From Baffinella frigidus (taxonomy: Eukaryota > Cryptophyceae > Cryptomonadales > Baffinellaceae), in the NCBI GenBank assembly GCA_026770585.1, contig MU646405.1, positions 100,599-116,866 on the forward strand: DNA of 16,268 nucleotides. The letters are read 5' to 3'. Shown here piece by piece: positions 8,301 through 14,300 of this stretch. Position numbers and translations under genes: made by a program. Position 1 is the first letter of the stretch. The number at the start of each line of letters is the position of its first letter. The notes under the pieces are model-generated. The model saw nothing but the letters and a program-made list of their open reading frames with translations, searched no databases and was not told the origin of the DNA.

Positions 8301-11300
8301 TGGAGTCCAGGCTGTGCACATCTTCGGATCCGAAGATGCCAGGGGCTGAACCCCCCTGCACCCCACACCCTCACCCTCAAACCCCAAACTCGGTTTCCTT
8401 AGCCTTGTGTCCTAAGCCCTAAACCCTGCGCCCTGTGTCCCAAGCCCTAAACCCTGAACGGGAATGCAGGCGGCGCATGTCTTCGGATCCGAATACCAGA
8501 AGTATTAGGCATTCGTCATGGACCATAACCCCGTAGAACCTTCAGCTTCCCCCTGGAAACCCTCAGACGGCCCTGCGAAGCCCACACCCCTTTCTACCAA
8601 CTGAAATATTTTCCTTGGGTCCAGGCGGCGCATATCTTCGGATCCGACTACCAGAAGCACCTGGCATTCGTGATGGACCAGTCGCACTGCACATCCACCT
8701 CCTTCGTCCACGTCAGTTCTTGCCCGCTCCAAAGTTGACGGATTTTCACCACATGTTAACTTGAGAATAGCCTGCCAGCATGTCAACTTGAGAATAGTCC
8801 GTCAACTCGGCTGGGGCCGGATTGATGGACCAGTCGCACCGCACGCCCACCTCCTTCGTCCACGTCAGTTACCCCACTCTCCTCGAAATATCCTCGAATT
8901 CACCGTAATTTCCATGCTGCATTGGACTACGGCAGACCCACACAGTGGGCGACGAAGGGATTTTCGGCCCAAATCGGGCCTGACCTTTGTGATGGATCAG
9001 TCGCACTGCACGGCCACCTCCTTCGTGCACGTCAGTTGCCCCACTCTCCTCGAATTCACCGTAACTTCCATGTGGTATCGGACATTCGGCAGACTCTTAA
9101 CTCCTTCGAAGAGGATCCACTCGAGAATGCTGGAGCACCCAATTTTAACCCGCGTTGTACATATTTGTAGTAACTTTCGTGGTGGCGGTCACGTTTCTCA
9201 CATAGTTGGTGGGGGGAACGTGATCAACCTCGCACACACCCAATCGCACTGCACGGCCACCGCTTTCTTCCACGTCAGTTCTTTCCCGCTCCAAAGTTGA
9301 TGGAGTCGCACCGCACACCAAGCTTGTCAACTTGTGAATAGTCCGTCAACCCGGCTGAGGCCGGGTTGATGGATCAAAGTCAACTGCACGGTCCACGTAA
9401 TCCCTCCAAGCCTTGGTCGGATAGCGAGGGGGCAAATGAGTTATTGGAGCCATTCTGAAACTCCAAGATGGAGTTCTTCCACTCAATCCCTAAGCCCGAC
9501 GCCATGGACCAGGTCCATCTCGGAACATACTAGAATCTGTCCTGATAAAAAGGCGTAAGATAGCATCATTTGATGCCTAAAATAGCATATACACCCGTAC
9601 CTTCCGCGCGGGGAGCCTAAGATAGCGGGACAGATTCTGTCTTGTTCCGAAAATAAATTGATTGGAGCCATCTGCGAAGTTGGCCGGGACGAGACGTCGT
9701 AGGGGCTTTATCCGGGGAAAACTATTTTTCTTTCAGATCCTGTCAACGAAAATTACTACACAAATACTTCAATATTACTAGTAATAACGAATGGTGTAGT
9801 AACTTTCGTTGCCAGGAAATGAAAGACAAAGAGGCTTCCCTGGATACGGCTGCCATCGAGCAGGGGGGTTCAGACACATTGATTCATGGACCGGTCGCTC
9901 TGCACGCCCACTTTCCTCTTCCACGTCAGTTCCCCTGGATCAAAAGTCAACTTCCCAGTTCCCCTGGATCAAAAGTCAACTTCCCAGAAATCCCGGGAAG
10001 AGTCCCCGGCAACTTGCAATGAAAGTTGACTTTTGATTGACCTCCGCCAGCTCTTTTCACGCCAACGGTTGCAGCTCAGACACGCTTTTTGCTAATCGAG
10101 GAACCATGTGCAGGCGAGCCTTACACCCACACGAGAATGTTAGAGGGACCTATTTAAAAGTGAGTTGTAACATTCGTGTAGTACCTTTCGGGAGAATGGT
10201 CACGTAACTCTGCGAAATTGGCATAGTCACGAGGTTGGAATACCCTATCCTGGCACAATGTTTTACAACCCCACATGTAAATAGGTTCCTCCAGCATTCT
10301 GGTGTGGACCTACGCGTTTCTGAGTGGTGGCGCTTTGCAAAGTTTGACCGCAATTGGAACCATTGATTTCACATGTGTGGCTAATAGTTGAATGTCGGGA
10401 GTCTTTCGCCGCCAGGAGTTGACTAAAGTCTTCTTTATCGAGTTGACTAATGTCTTCTCTGGTGCTGGCAGTGGGAGAACAAGCACAAGCCGATTATGCT
10501 CAAGAACCTCAGCAAGGTGCGGGACCCTCAATTCCGGGACAACTCACCCCCACGCAGCGGGCTACCAAGGGATTTTCGGGCTCTGAGAGCCCGAGTTTCC
10601 GTGTCCTTATCCGTAGGAACCCCCCTTATGTCCCTGCGGATTGCCTACCGTAGGGTCCTAGGTGTTATCGCTTAAGGGTTATTCGAAATCCCTTCGAAGT
10701 GGCTTCGGAAAAACATCGATTCAAAAACGGCGCACCTCTCCCCGCCTGTCCGCCGCCACCTCTCTTCTTGTTCCAACATCGTTCCTGAAACTGCCAGCGA
10801 GCTTCTGTGTGCTGGGAATTGGTGGCTGTCACGTCCGGTTCCGACTGGTACCTTACACGGCAGTCTCGTACGTGGCTTCCGTAGGTCATTTAGGTCCTTC
10901 AAGGTTTGAATGCTCCCAACATAGGCAGACTCATCGCCCTTCCGTGGAAAGGATCTGCAAGATGGCCCTGCTGAGAGCGGTTGGCAGAGAAGCTGTCCGC
11001 GAAAATAACGAAACAACGGTAAAACAACGGTAAAAGACGTTTTCGTACCAGAACCGTCAACGTTTACCATTTTTCATTATTTATGTGGTCAGCGTTTCTG
11101 CACACCGCTCCATTATAGGTCTGGGACGCGCCAGCGCTCGCGGGGGCGTTTCTGCCTGGTACCCTACACGGCAGTCTTTTCCGTGGCTTTCGCAGGTCTG
11201 AGTATTCCGATTTATTTAAAGAGGTTCTCCGGTTTGCCAAGCCCACACCGTCGCCAAGCTGAAGGTCGGAACTGCCACTTAACACACTGCCTACCTCGAT

Positions 11301-14300
11301 GCCTGTAGTAAACCTGTGGACATAGGTCCTGCTTACACGTACATGTGAACCCTAAACACTCAACCCCCCTAAACCTTATGTGGAATAGGTGTGGGACGCG
11401 CCGGCGCTCGCGGGGCGTTACTCGCCGCAGAACACCCTCCTGATCGATGACAGCCCCTACAAGGTCTCGTCCCTGCCTCCTCCGCTGATGGCTCCAAATG
11501 GCGCCAATTCCGAATTCGTGATGGCTCTGATTCCGCTGCACGCTGATAGATGCATACATGCATACATATGTAGATACACAGATGCACAGATACACAGATA
11601 CATAGATAAACAGATACAACGATACACAGATGCAGACCCTGGAATCGACAGTTTGCTGGATCGACAAGGCGACGACGACTCGGAACGTCCCTGCTTGTGG
11701 TTCCTTGATCTGGCCGACTTCCTTGCATGCCCCGCCCCCCCCCCTCATTTTTTTAGCCTGGTACAAATCTTGAAAACACGTCCCGAAATCCACTTTCGGT
11801 AAAAGACCTAAATGCAAGTCGACGCAAGTGGGCCAGATCAAGGGTTCGGGCATCACTTCTTGCGGCGTTGTCCACTGCAGGCTCTTGGGTAGGGTACTCC
11901 AGGCTCGTGCTTGGAGCCATTGGTTGCAGCCGTTTGTTCCTGAAAATTGACTTTTGAATACCGTTTTCCCTTGAAAAAAATGACTTTTGAATACACCCCC
12001 CTCCAGCCATGCGTGGCCCGCCAAGGGCAGAGACTTCAGGGAATCGCAGAAGCCCTCAGCCTTTCGAGGAAGCTCATGTACTCGCGAATCGATCCATGGA
12101 TGATCCAGTGTTTTCAATGTAACCGAAATTTCTGCGGTTGACATGGGGTAAGTGTTGGCCACGTCCTAGTTCTGCCTGACTTTTATTCTGGCTCTTCCTG
12201 AAGGATTTTTATACGCGCCCTTTTGTACTGGAATTCTGCTCCTAAACACTTGTGAGGACAGGCCAGAATAAAACTCATGCAGAGTTAGACTTAACCCGGC
12301 CCTAGTGGCTCGCGCGATGGCGCTCGGCTGGATCCCGCTCTGCAGCACTCAAGAGTTCGTGACTTCATAGGTATCTAACAAACCACTCCTTCATAGGCGG
12401 CGCTGAAACCACCCGAGAATGGGATCCACCCTCCAGAGTGGACTGCTGATCACGGCTTTAGGGAATCGCGGTACAGGTTACTCGCGATTAAGAACACGCA
12501 CAACCCCTAGGGATGCCCTATGCTCCTAGGGATAGCCTACCGTAGGACCCTAGGGCGGTGCGTGTTCTTATTCGTGAGTAACTCCTGTAGCCATCCGCGT
12601 TGCGAGGAAGCTCAAGTACTCCTCTCCTGGATTGATCCTGGGGCGGTCGATTGTGTTCAAAGTAACCGCAATTCCTGCGGGTGAAATGCTGCGGATTTGA
12701 TCCTCAAACATAGACCCTAAACCCCAAACCCTGAACCCTGAACCCTGCGGATAGGCGGCGCTGAATCCGGTCGAGAACGCGATCCACCCTCCAGAGTGGA
12801 CTGCTGAGCACCACGCAGACCAAGGCCTCGACGAGGTCCAAACCATACTCCATGAACCCTAAACCCTAAACCACACACCCTAAACCCTAAACCCTAAACC
12901 CTAAACTCTAAACTCTAAACTCTAAAACGCATAGCGAGGCGCACCCCCCTAGGACACTACAGGAGGCCTACACCTATAGCTCGACGGTGGTGCGCACCGG
13001 GGGGGAGGCGGATCCTCTTCGTTTCACAGTCACTTTCACTCCTGAGTTCCGAAGCCACTTTCATCTCCGTGTGCCATCTCCGAGGCGCACGGATGTAGGA
13101 TGTAGGCACCCAAGTTGTGCGTGCCACAGAACAACTCGCTGGGTGTCAGGGGCGTGCCATCAGGCCTGTCCCATACCAACCAGCCTCGGGCTTGAACTCA
13201 CTCCCACCTCAAGAACGTCGTGCTTAAGGTAATTGTTCAATTCTAGGCCCACACCCACTAGCTTCAAGCGTTCACTCCCTCCCTCGTGCCTTTCCGTGGA
13301 GAGAAAAATCGTAGTTGAAGATAATGGCTTGAGAGTGTGGACTTTTTGACACAGCTTGCTGTCATTCGGGAGTGCATCGTATGCCTCAACTCTGCCAGGA
13401 ACGTACTGCAGACTCCCACCAACCCTCACAGCAGGAACACAGTCTAAATCGGTGTGGTCCTTGTATCAGTACAAGGACACCGGAAATACGGCGTCCTTGT
13501 ACCAGAAAAATAAAAGACCACAAGTGATATGGGCTTTCTGTGAGGTTGGGTGGTCGCACGCGCGCTTTTCCCTGACCCCTTGCGATTATTTCGCCTTCAC
13601 CTGTCGAGTGCAGGCAGTGCGCTGCCTCTATTTCATCGAGGCCGAGGCAAACGACCATAACCCCCAACCCCCAACTCCTAACCCCTCACCCCTCACCCCT
13701 CACCCCTCACCCCTAACCTGTAACCCCTAACCCCCAACCACCAATCCCTAACAAACAGGGTCAGGATCTTCGGGTGTTTCTGGGGGGACTCGCAGACGCG
13801 CCGGACGTTCCTTCCCACGTCCGAAACTCGAACCCATTTCCAGGTAACCTTTTCCAACTAACCCCTTTCCAGCTTTCAACTAACCCCTTTTCAGGCAACC
13901 TTTTACACAGTAGCTGTTTCGAAGGACTGCCTGGTAAGTTTGTGGCGTCTTGCAGATCCTAGCTCTGCCTGGGACTGAAAATGGTGTCTATTTCCGCCCC
14001 GCACCCCCCCCCCTAACTTGCCGAAATGGTACCGCAAAACGGGCAAACGAGTTCTGGCGAGGAGATTAACAGAGGCAGAGCCCAGGGCCCCAGTGTGGGT
14101 CGATGTTGGGTGGATACTTTTGCTGGAGTCTGAGCGTTGTGGTTCTTGTCTCCAAGACACTGTTCGTAGGGCGGCGACGACCATGACGATGGTACCACAT
14201 AAATTTGCATGGTCGACCATGCTCTCCCCTCCCCATCGCGGAAGGGGTTGGGTGCACTGGAAAATAGGTGCCCTGGAAAGGGGTGCCGTGCAAGGGAATA

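Larger units (their letters stand above)
7879..8624 (+). other. Intron 5 with exon 6 decoys
   Basis: Contains GACTGACTGACTGGCTGACT repeats near 7927-7965, three broken exon 6 copies and CCCTAAACCC patches at 8018 and 8415-8455. Each of the copies at 8044 and 8470 is preceded by CCCTAAACCC, G/C-rich bases and AATGCAG. Confidence 0.8.
8712..10471 (+). other. Intron 6, longest intron
   Basis: Holds at least five partial exon 6 copies, GTTGACGGA-type elements (8734-8806, 9296-9350), three foldbacks (9521-9649, 9737-9812, 10127-10307) and a 29-bp tandem repeat. The last bases before the acceptor include AGTTGACTAAtGTCTTCTCT, a plausible branch point and pyrimidine tract. Confidence 0.75.
11464..12754 (+). 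other. Intron 8
   Basis: Contains the microsatellite, a foldback (12166-12288), the broken exon 9 copy, a second foldback (12472-12589) and CCCTAAACCCCAAACCCTGA just before the acceptor. Segment 12600-12700 repeats 12050-12145 (CGAGGAAGCTCA, GTAACCG.AATT.CTGCGG), showing the duplication covers intron plus exon. Confidence 0.8.
12836..13758 (+). other. Intron 9
   Basis: Begins with a CCCTAAA array (12852-12928), contains an antisense open frame listed separately and ends in CCCCTAACCC/CCCCTCACC repeats (13660-13750) that lead into the acceptor. Confidence 0.75.

Noticed and set aside
11369-12162. Long minus-strand open frame of 316 codons with Cys/Val/Tyr-rich stretch
   Set aside because: It lies opposite exon 8 and a GATACACA microsatellite that gives a repetitive peptide; the + strand carries the conserved IDDSPYK exon.
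12290-12350. Possible tRNA-like GC-rich hairpin
   Set aside because: I could not fold a cloverleaf with a recognisable T-loop or anticodon stem.
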